Positions 53,135 through 62,700 are shown, counted from the stretch's first letter. The stretch: 64,000 nt of DNA from Kineosporia babensis (GCF_021129305.1 NZ_JAJOMB010000001.1:736539-800538), one strand, 5' to 3'. Numbers and translations: made by a program. The notes: generated by a model not told the origin, from the sequence alone.

Positions 53135-53212
53135 AGCATGGACAAGTGAGAGCCCACCTGATGGTCTTACACGTCTGACCAAGACGCGAGCGGTGAAGGT
53201 AGGTCATGCACG

Positions 53213-54517
53213 ATGAGTGAGGGCAACGTGGGCTCCCGGCTCGACCAGTGGCTCGGCTCGTACGCAGCCCGCACCCGCGGGATGACGGCGTCCGAGATCA
53301 GGGCACTGTTCGCCGTGGCCAGCCGGCCCGAGGTGGTCTCCCTGGCCGGGGGCATGCCCAACCTCGCCGCCCTGCCGATGGACGTGGTCGGCCGCTCGCT
53401 GGCCAACCTGGTCGCCCAGAACGGCCCGGTGGCCCTGCAGTACGGCTCCGGCCAGGGCGATCCGGAACTGCGCCGGCGCATCCTCGACGTGATGGCACCG
53501 AACCGGGTCAGCGCCCACCCCGACGACATCGTCGTGACCACCGGCTCGCAGCAGGCCCTCGACCTGGTCACCCGGATCTTCGTCGACCCGGGCGACGTGG
53601 TGCTGGCCGAGGCCCCGAGCTACGTCGGCGCGCTCGGCGTGTTCCGCTCCTACCAGGCCGACGTGGTGCACGTCCCGATGGACTCCGAAGGCCTGATCCC
53701 GGAAGCCCTTTCGGACACGCTGATCCGGCTGAAGCGGGCCGGACGCAAGGTCAAGCTGCTGTACACGGTTCCCAACCACCACAATCCCGGGGGCGTCACG
53801 CTGGCCGCCCACCGACGTCCTCAAATTGTCGAGATCGCCCGCCGGTTCGGGGTTCTGATCCTCGAGGACGACCCGTACGGTCTGCTCGGCTTCGACGGCG
53901 ACCCGCTGCCTGCCCTGCACTCACACGACCCCGAAGGCGTCATCTACCTGGGTTCGTTCTCCAAGACCTTCGCCCCGGGCTTCCGGGTGGGCTGGGCCGT
54001 GGCGCCGCACGCCGTACGCGAGAAGCTGGTGCTGGCCAGCGAATCGGCCATCCTGTGCCCGAGTTCGTTCAGTCAGATGGCGGTCACCTCGTACCTGGCC
54101 GAACACGACTGGAAGCACCAGGTGGGGCTGTTCCGCGAGCTCTACCGCGAGCGGCGGGACGCGATGCTGCAGTCCCTGAGCGACATGCTGCCGACGTCGA
54201 GCTGGACCAACCCCCAGGGTGGCTTCTACGTCTGGGTAAAGGTCCCCGACGGCCTGGACACCAAAGCCATGCTGCCGCGTGCGGTGACCGCCCGGGTGGC
54301 GTTCGTCCCCGGTACCGCCTTCTACGCCGACGACCAGGGCCGCGACCACATGCGCCTGTCGTACTGCTACCCCTCCCCGGAACGCATCCGCGAGGGGGTA
54401 CGTCGGCTGGCCTCCGTGATCGACGAAGAACTCGACGTCCAGGAGACTTTCGGTACCCCCGGTAGCGGGCAGCGGGCGGGGTCTTCCGTTGACTCGCCCG
54501 GCCCAGACCTGAGCTGA
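53213..54517 (+). CDS. PLP-dependent aminotransferase (LysN/2-aminoadipate-transaminase-like)
   Basis: 434 residues. Fold type I: VSLAGGMPNLAALP, LQYGSGQGDPELRRRI, TTGSQQALDLV, NHHNPGGVTL, LEDDPYGLLGF, and the PLP lysine in SFSKTFAPGFRVGW. Closest to the KAT II/LysN group, so a lysine, 2-aminoadipate, aromatic or branched-chain substrate is possible; context does not choose. No HTH domain, so not a MocR regulator. Upstream of the D-Ala-D-Ala ligase-like gene, about 30 bases apart. Confidence 0.9.
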   Translation: MSEGNVGSRLDQWLGSYAARTRGMTASEIRALFAVASRPEVVSLAGGMPNLAALPMDVVGRSLANLVAQNGPVALQYGSGQGDPELRRRILDVMAPNRVSAHPDDIVVTTGSQQALDLVTRIFVDPGDVVLAEAPSYVGALGVFRSYQADVVHVPMDSEGLIPEALSDTLIRLKRAGRKVKLLYTVPNHHNPGGVTLAAHRRPQIVEIARRFGVLILEDDPYGLLGFDGDPLPALHSHDPEGVIYLGSFSKTFAPGFRVGWAVAPHAVREKLVLASESAILCPSSFSQMAVTSYLAEHDWKHQVGLFRELYRERRDAMLQSLSDMLPTSSWTNPQGGFYVWVKVPDGLDTKAMLPRAVTARVAFVPGTAFYADDQGRDHMRLSYCYPSPERIREGVRRLASVIDEELDVQETFGTPGSGQRAGSSVDSPGPDLS

Positions 54518-54550
54518 TTCTTTGTTGTTGCTGACGGAGGTATGAACACC

Positions 54551-55492
54551 ATGTTGTCGCCGCGGGTTCTGATCCTGGCGGGAGGCCTCTCGCACGAGCG
54601 GGAGGTGTCGCTGCGGTCAGGCCGCCGAGTTGCCGAGGCCCTGCGTGAAGCCGGGTGCCAGGTCACCGTCACGGATGTCGACGACCAGTTGCTGGACACG
54701 CTGCGGTCGGGACAGATCGACGTGGTGTGGCCGCTGTTGCACGGGGTCAGCGGCGAGGACGGCGCCGTGCGTGATGTGCTGGAACTGGTCGGGGTGCCTT
54801 ACGTGGGGTCCGCCCCCGCCGCCTGCCGCTTGTCCTGGGACAAGTCCGTGGCCAAAGGCATCGTCCAGGAGGCCAAACTCGCCACGCCTCGGTTCGTCGC
54901 CCTTCCCCACGGCATTTTCCGCGAGCTCGGCGCGAATCGGGTGCTCGGCTCGATCGTGGAGAAGCTGGGACTTCCCCTGGTGGTCAAGCCCGCTCGCGGA
55001 GGCTCGGCTCTGGGCGCCTCAGCGGTGCGCGATACGGCCGGGCTGCCCCGCGCGATGGTCGACTGCTTCGCCTACGGTGATGTGGCCATGGTCGAGCAGC
55101 GCGTCTCCGGGGTGGAGGTTGCGGTCACGGTGCTGGACACCGGCTCCGGGCCGGTCGCGCTACCCCCGGTAGAGATTGTGCCGGACTCCGGGTTCTACGA
55201 CTACGACGCCCGCTACATCGCCGGCGCCTCCGAGTTCTTCTGCCCGGCCAGGCTTTCTGCGCCGGCGCTGGAGGCGGTGAAGGCAGCGGCACTCACCGCG
55301 CACAATGCCTTCGGGCTCCGGCACGTCTCCCGCACCGATCTGATCGTGGACGAGTCCGGCGAACCCTGGTTCCTGGAGGTCAACGTGGCTCCGGGGATGA
55401 CCGAGACCTCCCTGCTGCCACTTTCGATCGAGGCAGCCGGCCTGTCGGCTCCCACGGTGTACCGGCAACTGGTCGAGCGGGCTTTGGTCTGA
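54551..55492 (+). CDS. D-alanine--D-alanine ligase-like ATP-grasp protein
   Basis: 313 residues from ATG 54551. GGAGG lies ten bases before this ATG but only one base before ATG 54542, so 54551 is the better start. Ligase pattern: LAGGLSHEREVSLRSGRRVAEAL, LLHGVSGEDGAVRDVLEL, KPARGGSALG, EQRVSGVEVAV, RTDLIVDESGEPWFLEVNVAPGMTETSLLP. ATP and Mg residues are in place. Shorter than Ddl and probably a second ligase; the position near parB is conserved in Streptomyces. The canonical ddl should lie elsewhere. Confidence 0.85.
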   Translation: MLSPRVLILAGGLSHEREVSLRSGRRVAEALREAGCQVTVTDVDDQLLDTLRSGQIDVVWPLLHGVSGEDGAVRDVLELVGVPYVGSAPAACRLSWDKSVAKGIVQEAKLATPRFVALPHGIFRELGANRVLGSIVEKLGLPLVVKPARGGSALGASAVRDTAGLPRAMVDCFAYGDVAMVEQRVSGVEVAVTVLDTGSGPVALPPVEIVPDSGFYDYDARYIAGASEFFCPARLSAPALEAVKAAALTAHNAFGLRHVSRTDLIVDESGEPWFLEVNVAPGMTETSLLPLSIEAAGLSAPTVYRQLVERALV

Positions 55493-55506
55493 GCTCCCTT
55501 CCACAC

Positions 55507-55552
55507 AACTAAGGACGCCCGCCAGCGTTTGGGCTGGCGGGCGTCCTTAGTT
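55507..55552. terminator. Perfect 20-bp hairpin between the ligase gene and parB
   Basis: Arms at 55507-55526 and 55533-55552 are exact complements (AACTAAGGACGCC... to ...GGCGTCCTTAGTT), loop GTTTGG. The longest perfect stem in the window. Convergent genes on both sides, so a bidirectional terminator. Confidence 0.95.
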
Positions 55553-55564
55553 GGTGATCTGGTT

Positions 55565-56704
55565 CTATTGGCCGTTCTGGAACGCCTTACGCAGCTCCGG
55601 CGCCAGGATGTCGAGGATCCGGTTCAGATCCTCCACGCTGGCGAAGTCCACGCTCAGCTTGCCGCGGGACGCGCCGAGCGAGATCTTGACCCGGGTGTCC
55701 AGCTGGTCGCCCAGCCGGGTGGCCAGATCATCCAGCTCGACGTTGCGCCCGCCGGCCCGGGGCTTACGCCGCGAGCTGGCCTTCGACGAATCCGCCGGCT
55801 CGCTGATCGCCACCGCCTCTTCGGTGGAGCGCACCGACAGGCCTTCTTCGACGATCCGCTGCGCCAGGCTGTCCATCGCGTCAGCGTTCTCGAGGCCCAG
55901 CAACGCCCGGGCGTGACCGGCCGAGAGCACCCCGGCCGCAACCCGGCGCTGCACCTGCGGCGGCAGACGCAACAGCCGGATGGTGTTGCTGATCTGCGGC
56001 CGGGAACGGCCGATCCGGGTGGCGAGGACCTCGTGCGTGCAGCCGAAGTCGTCGAGCAGCTGCTGGTAGGCCGCCGCCTCTTCCAGCGGGTTCAGCTCGC
56101 TGCGGTGCAGGTTCTCGAGCAGCGCGTCGCGCAGCATGTCGTCGTCGTTGGTGTCCCGGACGATCGCCGGGATGTGCGCGAGCCCGGCTTCCTTGCTGGC
56201 CCGCCACCGACGCTCGCCCATGATCAGCTCGAAGGGCGCGGTGTCGCCGGAGCCACCACCGGGCACCGAGCGCACCACGATCGGCTGCAGGACACCGATC
56301 TCCTTGACCGAGTGCACCAGCTCGGCCATCGCCTCTTCGTCGAACACCGACCGCGGCTGGCGGGTGTTCGGCATGATGTCGCCGACCGGCAGTTCGGTGA
56401 AGTAGGCGCCGGGCACAGGCACCAGTTCGGGGGCCTTGGCCTCCGCCTTGGCCGCCTTGCCCTTCTTCTCGGTGCCGGACACGGAGAGCTCCGGCTTCGC
56501 CGCCTCGCCGGGCTTGGCGCCGGTCTTCTCGGGAGCGTCGGTGGTCTCGACCGAGATCTTGTCCACGTCGGGCGGTGCTTCGCTGTCCTGACGGTCGTTG
56601 AAGAAGACGCCGTCGACCGGACGGTCTCCGGCGGGCCGGGCTGCCGGAGGCGGCGGGATCAGCGCACCGAGGCCCCGCCCCAAGCCCCTACGCTTGTCGC
56701 TCAC
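55565..56704 (-). CDS. parB: Chromosome-partitioning protein ParB
   Basis: 379 residues from GTG 56704 (GAGGAG six bases upstream). A disordered N-terminus rich in Lys/Ala/Glu is followed by the CTP-binding region ([66 protein letters not shown]), the HTH ([28 protein letters not shown]) and a C-terminal dimer domain. Loads on parS sites and slides as a CTP clamp. Separated from parA by 290 bases rather than overlapping it as in mycobacteria. Confidence 0.97.
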   Translation of the reverse strand: MSDKRRGLGRGLGALIPPPPAARPAGDRPVDGVFFNDRQDSEAPPDVDKISVETTDAPEKTGAKPGEAAKPELSVSGTEKKGKAAKAEAKAPELVPVPGAYFTELPVGDIMPNTRQPRSVFDEEAMAELVHSVKEIGVLQPIVVRSVPGGGSGDTAPFELIMGERRWRASKEAGLAHIPAIVRDTNDDDMLRDALLENLHRSELNPLEEAAAYQQLLDDFGCTHEVLATRIGRSRPQISNTIRLLRLPPQVQRRVAAGVLSAGHARALLGLENADAMDSLAQRIVEEGLSVRSTEEAVAISEPADSSKASSRRKPRAGGRNVELDDLATRLGDQLDTRVKISLGASRGKLSVDFASVEDLNRILDILAPELRKAFQNGQ

Positions 56705-56899
56705 GCCTGCTCCTCTTCACTACGCATGGTGTTTCCGCTCTGCCACGTGCTTGCGCCGGTTGGCCTGGTTGGGTTCCCCGTTACGACTGCTGGTTCCGAG
56801 CGTTCTCAGTGCTCGAGCGCAGACATGCCGGCCGCGGGATCACCCGTACGGCGCAACCTGGTCGCGCTGCAGTTCTCTGATCTGTCCGACGCAGGTGGC

Positions 56900-56929
56900 C
56901 ACGGACCGCTCGAGTGTGAGTGGTCCGTG
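56900..56929. promoter_or_regulatory. Stem-loop in the parA-parB gap
   Basis: CACGGACC pairs with GGTCCGTG and, with one unpaired base on each side, CTC with GAG inside it. Lies about 65 bases after the parA stop. May attenuate or protect the parAB mRNA. Confidence 0.5.
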
Positions 56930-56994
56930 AGCACCGGCGTCGTTCGTTCACGCCCGGTCGGTGTGCCCCGTCTGCCCCGTCTGGGAGCACCTCG

Positions 56995-59900
56995 TCACGA
57001 CCGGTCCCCCGTGTTCTCGCCCTGCTGTTCGCGTTCGCTTTCGTCGAGCACCTGCTCGGCCAGTTCGCGGGCGGCCTCCAGGTAGGAGAGCGCCCCGCTC
57101 GAGGCCGGGTCGTACGTCATCACGGTCTGGCCGTGGCTGGGTGCCTCGGAGATCCGGACCGAGCGCGGAACGGTGGTCTTGAGTACCTCGGTGGTGAAGT
57201 GTGCCCGAACCTCGTCGGCAACCTGCGACGACAGGCGGGTACGCCCGTCGTACATGGTCAGCAGAATCGTCGAGACGTGCAGCTGCGGGTTGAGGTGCCC
57301 CTTGATCAGGTCCACGTTGCGCAGCAGCTGGGACAGGCCCTCCAGCGCGTAGTACTCGCACTGGATCGGGATCAGCACCTCCTGCGCGGCGACGAAGGCG
57401 TTGACCGTGAGCAGGCCCAGGCTGGGCGGGCAGTCGATCAGGATGTAGTCGAGCCGGCCCGGGCCCGCCTCCTGCTCCTCGAGGTAGACCGCGACCGCCT
57501 TCTGCAGCCGCGACTCCCGGGCGACCAGCGAGACCAGTTCGATCTCGGCGCCGGCCAGGTCGATCGTCGCCGGGGCGCACCACAGGTTGTCGACGTCGGG
57601 GCACTTCTGCACGACGTCCTTGATCGGCATGCCGTCGACCAGGACGTCGTAGACGCTGGGGACCTCGGCGTGGTGATCGATGCCGAGGGCGGTGGACGCA
57701 TTGCCCTGCGGGTCGATGTCCAGCACCAGCACGCGCAGACCGGCCTGGGCCAAGGCGGCGGCGAGGTTGACCGTGGTGGTGGTCTTGCCGACGCCGCCCT
57801 TCTGGTTCGAGACCGTGATCACGCGGGTCTGCTTGGGGCGCGGGAAGCGGCGGCCGGCGAGGGCGATCCGGCGACGGGTGTCCTCGGCGACCTCGAGGGC
57901 GAGGGGCGTCGAGTCGTCCAGCAGCGAGATCGACTCGACCAGCGGCTGACTGTCGGTGGTGGCCGGGGCGGCGGTGGCTCCTGCTTCACGCGCCTCGGCG
58001 GGGCGCGGCGCGGTCGGCCGCAGCCCGGTAGGAGTCGTTTCCACACCCAGCCAAGGACGGGTGACGGACATCGAGTATCCGCTCTCGGAGTCCGAGGTGC
58101 TGGGCTCGTTGCTCGCTGACATCCGAACCTCTGCAGATGGTGGGTTGCTGGGGGCCTGTTCCTGGGCCCCGGCCGGGCTGCCGCCGACCTCGGCGCTTGC
58201 GTACTGGCGATCATTGGCCGGCGAGTTGTCGTACCGCTCGACCCGGTTCATATCGATCAGAGGACCATTCTGGCTATGGGCCCTGCTCACATACGCTGCG
58301 ACGATCTTGTCGACGTCTGGCGTGACGATCTGCTGACCCGGAATTCCAATGGGATTACCACCCTGATCGTATCCCTCCGGGGGGAAAACTCCGCCCCCTG
58401 TACTGAAGCGATCGCGTGGAGCCGGGGGAAGATCGTCACTTTCGCGGATGTCGACGACGGACTGTGGTCGTGGGATTGCCAGCGGTAGATCGCCATCGGG
58501 TTCGGTCGGCTTGGTTTCACGTGAATCCAGGCCGTAGCGCGCATCGAGATCTTGCACAGAGTTGGCTCGGCGGACGGGTCGGCGGCTCGTTGCTGGGCTG
58601 CTGGTCCTGGTTCCGCGGTCGTTGGTACTGGCTACGCGGTTGTCGGTACTGGCCTCGAGGCCGTCGGTATCGCCTCGGACAGTGGCGGCCGGGGCTGCCA
58701 CATCCTTGCCAGTTACTGCTTGGCTGGCTGTGGCAGTCGGCTTGTCAGTTGCCACAGCTCCGCCTTGGCCAGCCACCAACCCAGGCCCCTGGTCAGAGCT
58801 GGTCGCTGCGCTGACGCTTGTGGCTTGGCCTTGGCTAGTGGCTTCCTGTTCTGATCCCGGTCGGCTGGTGCCATCAGGCTCGGCCACAGGCAGGGCAACT
58901 GCTTCCGGGGTGGCCTCACTTTCCGGGCTCCACGTGGCAGCCTTCTGGCCGAGGCTGCTGCTTGCAGCTAGTTCTTGGGGGCCTAGGTCTCGCGCCGTTC
59001 CATGCAGGGCCGATCCGGCTTCGTCTTGTCCGGGCGTGGCCTGTTCAGCCCTTTCTCCAACAGAGCCGCCCCCGGCAGACCTGCCCGGGCTGAGACTCTC
59101 GTCAGCATCGCTCTCTCGGCCGGCCCAGGCCTGGGCCTTGAGGTTGGGGTGCCCTGGGCCGATGCTGCCTCGTCCGGTCACCTCTTGGTCGATGCTGTCT
59201 CCGGCAGATGCAGCCCTGCCAGTCACATCGTGGCTGTCCTCGCCCGTGTCCCCGACAACTCCACCGAGGACGAGGTTGTTCTCCGCAGCGACGTTCTGGC
59301 TCGCGTCTCCCCCTTGCGCCTGCCAAGGTTCTTCTCGCTCGGCTACGCCTCGGCTCAAGCCGCCCAGGCCAGACCCAACCTCGCTTGCTGTGAGCCCATC
59401 CGTTTCACTACGGCCAGGCTCTCCCTCTTGCTGATCGATCGCATCGCGCTTCAGGCTGCGGTGTCCAGACCCAGCCGAGCCGACCCGGGCTGAGCTGGCC
59501 TCGCCCTGAGCATCCGCGCCCCAGCCATCCGCACCCCGACCACCTATGGCCCGACCGCCATGCCTCCAACCAACCCGGCTCGTGTCTTCTGTCCTCGACG
59601 TGCCTCGGTCGGCTCCATCCCCGATCGGAGCCGCTTCGCCGAACTCACTTCGCTCAGACCCTGCCGAGCCATATAACGGTTCGCCGCCTGCCGACTGTTC
59701 ATCATGGGCCAGGCCATCCTCCGACCAACTGCTTCGAGGCTGGCCGCTCACTGCCTTAGCCCGGCTCATCTCGTTTCGAGGCAGGTCATCAGATAGCGGT
59801 GCGGGTGCAGCCGCAGGGCGTCGGGTATCTCGAGAGGGGCCGCGCTCCCCATTACCCCGGCGATGCGCGGCAGCTGCGCCCTCGTTCCCGTGGCGACCGC

Positions 59901-60771
59901 GCCTACTGATGCTGGTTGCTCCAGGGTCAGCCAGCTCCCGATCAGCACGGCTGCCATCATGCGCGCCCTCGGAAACTGCTCGATCTGGCTGAGCGCCGCC
60001 GGGTGGATGCCCCGGGCCAGGTCGTGCAGCCCGTTCTTGATTCGGCCCGTCCCGGTCGACCGTCTCGAGGCCAGCTTCGCCATCGGTCCGAGAATCTCCA
60101 AGAGGACGGTCGATCGACCTTCCCAAGTGTCCTGCTGCTCCACCTTCAAGAGGGAAGCCACTGGATGCAGAGCCACCGATCGGGGGTTGGTGACCTGTTC
60201 GGCGGACCACTCCTGATGCCGTCGGATCGCCAGCCGGCCCAATGACATGCTGGCCTTGCTCCGGCCGGTTCTGCGTGACGAATTCGCTGTCCGAAGCTGG
60301 CGGCGCGACTCCCCCGCTCCCTGCTGATGCCGCCGCCGCGGCTCTCTCAGCCAGAGCACCAAGAGCGGAGTCCTTCGCCTGCCTCGCCGATTCTGCTCTT
60401 CGTCGGCCAGCTCGGGTCGTCGGCTCGAAGCCCTGTCGAAGGGCTGAGCGAGCTTGATCAGCGGACCTGTCCCGATTCTCGCCATCAGAGATGGCAATCG
60501 ACTCAGCGCTCTGATCTCCCAGCTCAACCACTTCGCCGAAAGCCTCGTCATGGGGTTCGCTCCGTGGCAGTTCCGAGGAAGTCCGGTCCTCTCCAACGAA
60601 GGGAGCTGGCTCCAGGGCATCCTGCTGATCGGGGGATGCGGCCGAGGACGGGGGCGCTTCATCTGACGATGTTTCACGGGAAACCAAGGGGGATGTGCGG
60701 TTGCGTTTGGGCCATCCCAGGCCGTCTGCCATTCGCTTCAGTGCTGTCGAGGGCCAGCCCAAGTCGCTCAC
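56995..60771 (-). CDS. parA: Giant ParA ATPase with about 960-residue low-complexity N-terminus
   Basis: 1258 residues from GTG 60771 (GGAAGG seven bases upstream). ParA proper is residues about 975-1258: deviant Walker A KGGVGKTTTTVNLAAALA (about 985-995), DIDPQGNASTALGID, then YILIDCPPSLGLLTVNA, DLIKGHLNPQ and SRVRISEAPSHG-type motifs. The rest is Gly/Ser/Glu/Arg-rich, without predicted domains, but has no stop in 880 codons. It opens with SPLVSRETSSDE; VSRET, encoded by a parS-like site, also begins Streptomyces ParA. An alternative start is ATG 58122, with AGAGG five bases upstream, giving a 375-residue ParA of normal size. ATP-dependent DNA-binding partner of ParB. Confidence 0.85.
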   Translation of the reverse strand: MSDLGWPSTALKRMADGLGWPKRNRTSPLVSRETSSDEAPPSSAASPDQQDALEPAPFVGEDRTSSELPRSEPHDEAFGEVVELGDQSAESIAISDGENRDRSADQARSALRQGFEPTTRAGRRRAESARQAKDSALGALAERAAAAASAGSGGVAPPASDSEFVTQNRPEQGQHVIGPAGDPTASGVVRRTGHQPPIGGSASSGFPLEGGAAGHLGRSIDRPLGDSRTDGEAGLETVDRDGPNQERAARPGPGHPPGGAQPDRAVSEGAHDGSRADRELADPGATSISRRGRHGNEGAAAAHRRGNGERGPSRDTRRPAAAPAPLSDDLPRNEMSRAKAVSGQPRSSWSEDGLAHDEQSAGGEPLYGSAGSERSEFGEAAPIGDGADRGTSRTEDTSRVGWRHGGRAIGGRGADGWGADAQGEASSARVGSAGSGHRSLKRDAIDQQEGEPGRSETDGLTASEVGSGLGGLSRGVAEREEPWQAQGGDASQNVAAENNLVLGGVVGDTGEDSHDVTGRAASAGDSIDQEVTGRGSIGPGHPNLKAQAWAGRESDADESLSPGRSAGGGSVGERAEQATPGQDEAGSALHGTARDLGPQELAASSSLGQKAATWSPESEATPEAVALPVAEPDGTSRPGSEQEATSQGQATSVSAATSSDQGPGLVAGQGGAVATDKPTATASQAVTGKDVAAPAATVRGDTDGLEASTDNRVASTNDRGTRTSSPATSRRPVRRANSVQDLDARYGLDSRETKPTEPDGDLPLAIPRPQSVVDIRESDDLPPAPRDRFSTGGGVFPPEGYDQGGNPIGIPGQQIVTPDVDKIVAAYVSRAHSQNGPLIDMNRVERYDNSPANDRQYASAEVGGSPAGAQEQAPSNPPSAEVRMSASNEPSTSDSESGYSMSVTRPWLGVETTPTGLRPTAPRPAEAREAGATAAPATTDSQPLVESISLLDDSTPLALEVAEDTRRRIALAGRRFPRPKQTRVITVSNQKGGVGKTTTTVNLAAALAQAGLRVLVLDIDPQGNASTALGIDHHAEVPSVYDVLVDGMPIKDVVQKCPDVDNLWCAPATIDLAGAEIELVSLVARESRLQKAVAVYLEEQEAGPGRLDYILIDCPPSLGLLTVNAFVAAQEVLIPIQCEYYALEGLSQLLRNVDLIKGHLNPQLHVSTILLTMYDGRTRLSSQVADEVRAHFTTEVLKTTVPRSVRISEAPSHGQTVMTYDPASSGALSYLEAARELAEQVLDESEREQQGENTGDRS
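58514..58527. promoter_or_regulatory. parS-like site in parA
   Basis: GTTTCACGTGAATC, one mismatch to GTTTCACGTGAAAC. Encodes DSRET in parA. Confidence 0.7.
60671..60684. promoter_or_regulatory. parS-like site near the parA start
   Basis: GTTTCACGGGAAAC, one mismatch to the 14-bp consensus (central T to G). Encodes VSRET, the same place as in Streptomyces parA. Confidence 0.7.
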
Positions 60772-60831
60772 CAACGTCCCTTCCTCGACTCAGTTCGAGT
60801 CATCGTGTCCCGCTAGACGTCATCGCGAGAG

Positions 60832-61001
60832 TCATCCACAGCTTCTCCAGTTGTGGATGACTGTGGATAACTTTCGAAAGCGACGACGACCGGCAAGGCC
60901 TTCATCCACGCTGGTCAGAGCCTGATTTCAAGTTGTCCACAGAGCTACGCCCGACCGCGACTATCCCCAGGTTTATCCACAGGCCGGTTGCGCTATCCCC
61001 A
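60832..61001. promoter_or_regulatory. DnaA-box cluster upstream of parA
   Basis: Perfect boxes: TGTGGATAA (60862-60870, reverse), TTGTCCACA (60933-60941) and TTATCCACA (60973-60981). Near-matches: TCATCCACA (60832-60840), TGTGGATGA (60852-60860), TTCATCCAC (60901-60909), CTATCCCCA (60961-60969 and 60993-61001). Eight sites in 170 bases. Part of the origin region or DnaA control of parA. Confidence 0.8.
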
Positions 61002-61160
61002 CCGCAATGTTCGGCCATCCCTAGCGGGTAAGCGGACGCGTACTCACTGCTTGCGTCCGCCCAAGTCAATCACGCCCGCATCACATTACCCACGATGCCG
61101 AGCCCGAATGTACGGCGCGTCACTAAATGACTGTGCTGCGTAATGATAGTAAGGCGGGCA
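61002..61160. other. AT-richer spacer after the DnaA boxes
   Basis: Contains an 8-bp hairpin, GCGGACGC with GCGTCCGC (61032-61060), and otherwise no gene or repeat. I see no rsmG (gidB) or jag fragment here. Confidence 0.5.
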
Positions 61161-61169
61161 GATGTCTGG

Positions 61170-61432
61170 TCGTTGTGGAATGGCGTCTGCAAAGGGGTTG
61201 ATCGCGAACACCTGATAGCCGCCGGCAGCGATCAAGGCTTGCACCCACGGTCCCCGGTTGGTCTCGATCCCGACCACGACCCGGCCTGCCTCATCCTCAT
61301 CACCGAGATGATCGCGATCATCGTGTGCAGGCGTCCAGCCCTCGATCCCTTCCGGCGCATGCCGACCGTCTCATCCACGATCTCCACATCGCGGTGGGCT
61401 TCGGCCCAGCCATCCCCGAGGAACAGCATCTA
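61170..61432 (-). pseudogene. IS110-family transposase, broken N-terminal fragment
   Basis: Two pieces in different frames make the start of an IS110 (DEDD) transposase: LFLGDGWAEAHRDVEIVDET and then VGIETNRGPWVQALIAAGGYQVFAINP. The first acidic residue of the DEDD set is in GDGWAEAH. It is frameshifted and ends after AINP, so it is dead. The rest of the IS was not found. Confidence 0.82.
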
Positions 61433-61949
61433 CGGTCCAGGTCCGCCAACGCGGCCGTGGTGCCTCCACCAGCTCGAAGGACACATCCCCATCTGAACCA
61501 GCGGAGAGGACTAGCGGTGACCTGGATCAGTACTTCACCGTCTATCAGCCCGGGCCCGGCACGACATCCCACCAGCCATGAAAGTCTCCTCACCCATCAC
61601 AGCCAGGGACACGATCTAGGACTCGAACTTCATAGGCCGGCTTTACTAACTCACACCCGCTAGCGGCTCGGACACCTCGGTCTCCTACGACACCTTCGGT
61701 GCACCCTGCTGGGTGTTTTCCGGAGGATGCCGACGCTCGTCAGGGTTCTTGTTCTCCCCGTGGATCGACGTTCGTGCCACCTAGCTGCACAACTCACGCT
61801 CAAAGTTGCCGTGAAACCACAATCCTGAAGGCAGCTGGATCTGAGCAGACTGGCCGTCCGCTCCGGATCAGCAGTCTGGAACAGGTTGAGGCGGGAGCCT
61901 TGGCCTGCACCTTGCCAGCCGAGTTCGGCTGGCTCTACCACTCAGGTTG
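61433..61949. other. Unassigned decayed region
   Basis: No frame is convincing on either strand and no known family is recognised. GC is lower than in the housekeeping part of the window. Probably old mobile-element debris. Confidence 0.5.
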
Positions 61950-62700
61950 TCGTCCGGTGATCTGGCCGCTGCGGCCACCAGACAAGGCCCGACGCCACGA
62001 TCACCCTCGAGCGTGCCCGTGCCCCAGACATGGGGCTCGAAGTTCGTCGACGGTGATCGGAGATCCTGAATATGGCCCCGATCAAGTTGTAGCTGTACCG
62101 ATCCTGGATTCACCTCCGCGACCCCGACTTCGCGTTTAAGGCCGGCCGGGTCCTGGATCTCTACGAGCGCCGCTGGGACGGAATATCTCTCGCAAGGACG
62201 AGCAAGTGGTCAGCTGATGAGCAGGCCCCACTCCAGGCCCAGCCGCCCGATCCCAGCCCGATCTGGCGGCTGGGCCGATACGGATCCGGCGTACCAAGTT
62301 TGCGTACATTCGGAGCGGCACCATGGCCGGTAGGCGGTAGGTCATCCCGATCGACCTGCTCGCCTCGGCCACGGGGTCCGGCACCAGGTCCATTTGGCCC
62401 GTGCGATCGGGCAGGTTGCCGACGAATCCGGGATCGTGCCGTCTGAACTTGGGCGCCGAAGTGGTGGGCACTCAACCGTACGCCTCGGCTCGCCAGGTGT
62501 TCGGGATCGTTGGGCGCCTTCCACAAGGCAACCAGTCCATCGCGCGGATGCGGAGCAACTGTCCACAGCTACCCTCCTCCACCTCACCTGCCGGTACGCG
62601 CATCCTGGCTGAACCAGGAAGAGATCTACTACTTGGTCCTGTAGCGCAAGGTCCTCAGACGCCGACTCCCCCGCCTGAGGACCCGCGCGCCGAATGGTCT
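61950..62700 (+). pseudogene. IS630-family transposase, decayed middle and C-terminal fragment
   Basis: Pieces in changing frames: SWIHLRDPDFAFKAGRVLDLYERRW (about 62100-62175), SADEQAPLQAQ (about 62208-62242), QPYASARQVFGIV (about 62473-62511), QGNQSIARM and LNQEEIYYLVL-stop-RKVL (about 62608-62655). They recall the IS630 segments DPDFAAKAGRVLDLY, ISADEKTSIQAR, EPYASARRVFWIVDNGSSHRGQASIDRL and WLNQVEIYFSIVQRKVLTP in order. The catalytic DDE residues are mostly lost. Confidence 0.75.

Noticed and set aside
53213..54517. MocR-type regulator call for the aminotransferase
   Set aside because: There is no N-terminal GntR helix-turn-helix; the protein starts directly with the aminotransferase domain.
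58562..59434. Long plus-strand open frames opposite the parA extension
   Set aside because: They follow from GC-rich codon bias on the other strand, have no ribosome sites or known motifs, and several overlap each other.
15791..60771. ino1-dnaB block appearing on the other side of parAB compared with mycobacteria, as a translocation
   Set aside because: The same order (dnaA ... parAB ... pcnA ... ino1 ... dnaB) occurs in Streptomyces as I recall it, so this is a normal arrangement.
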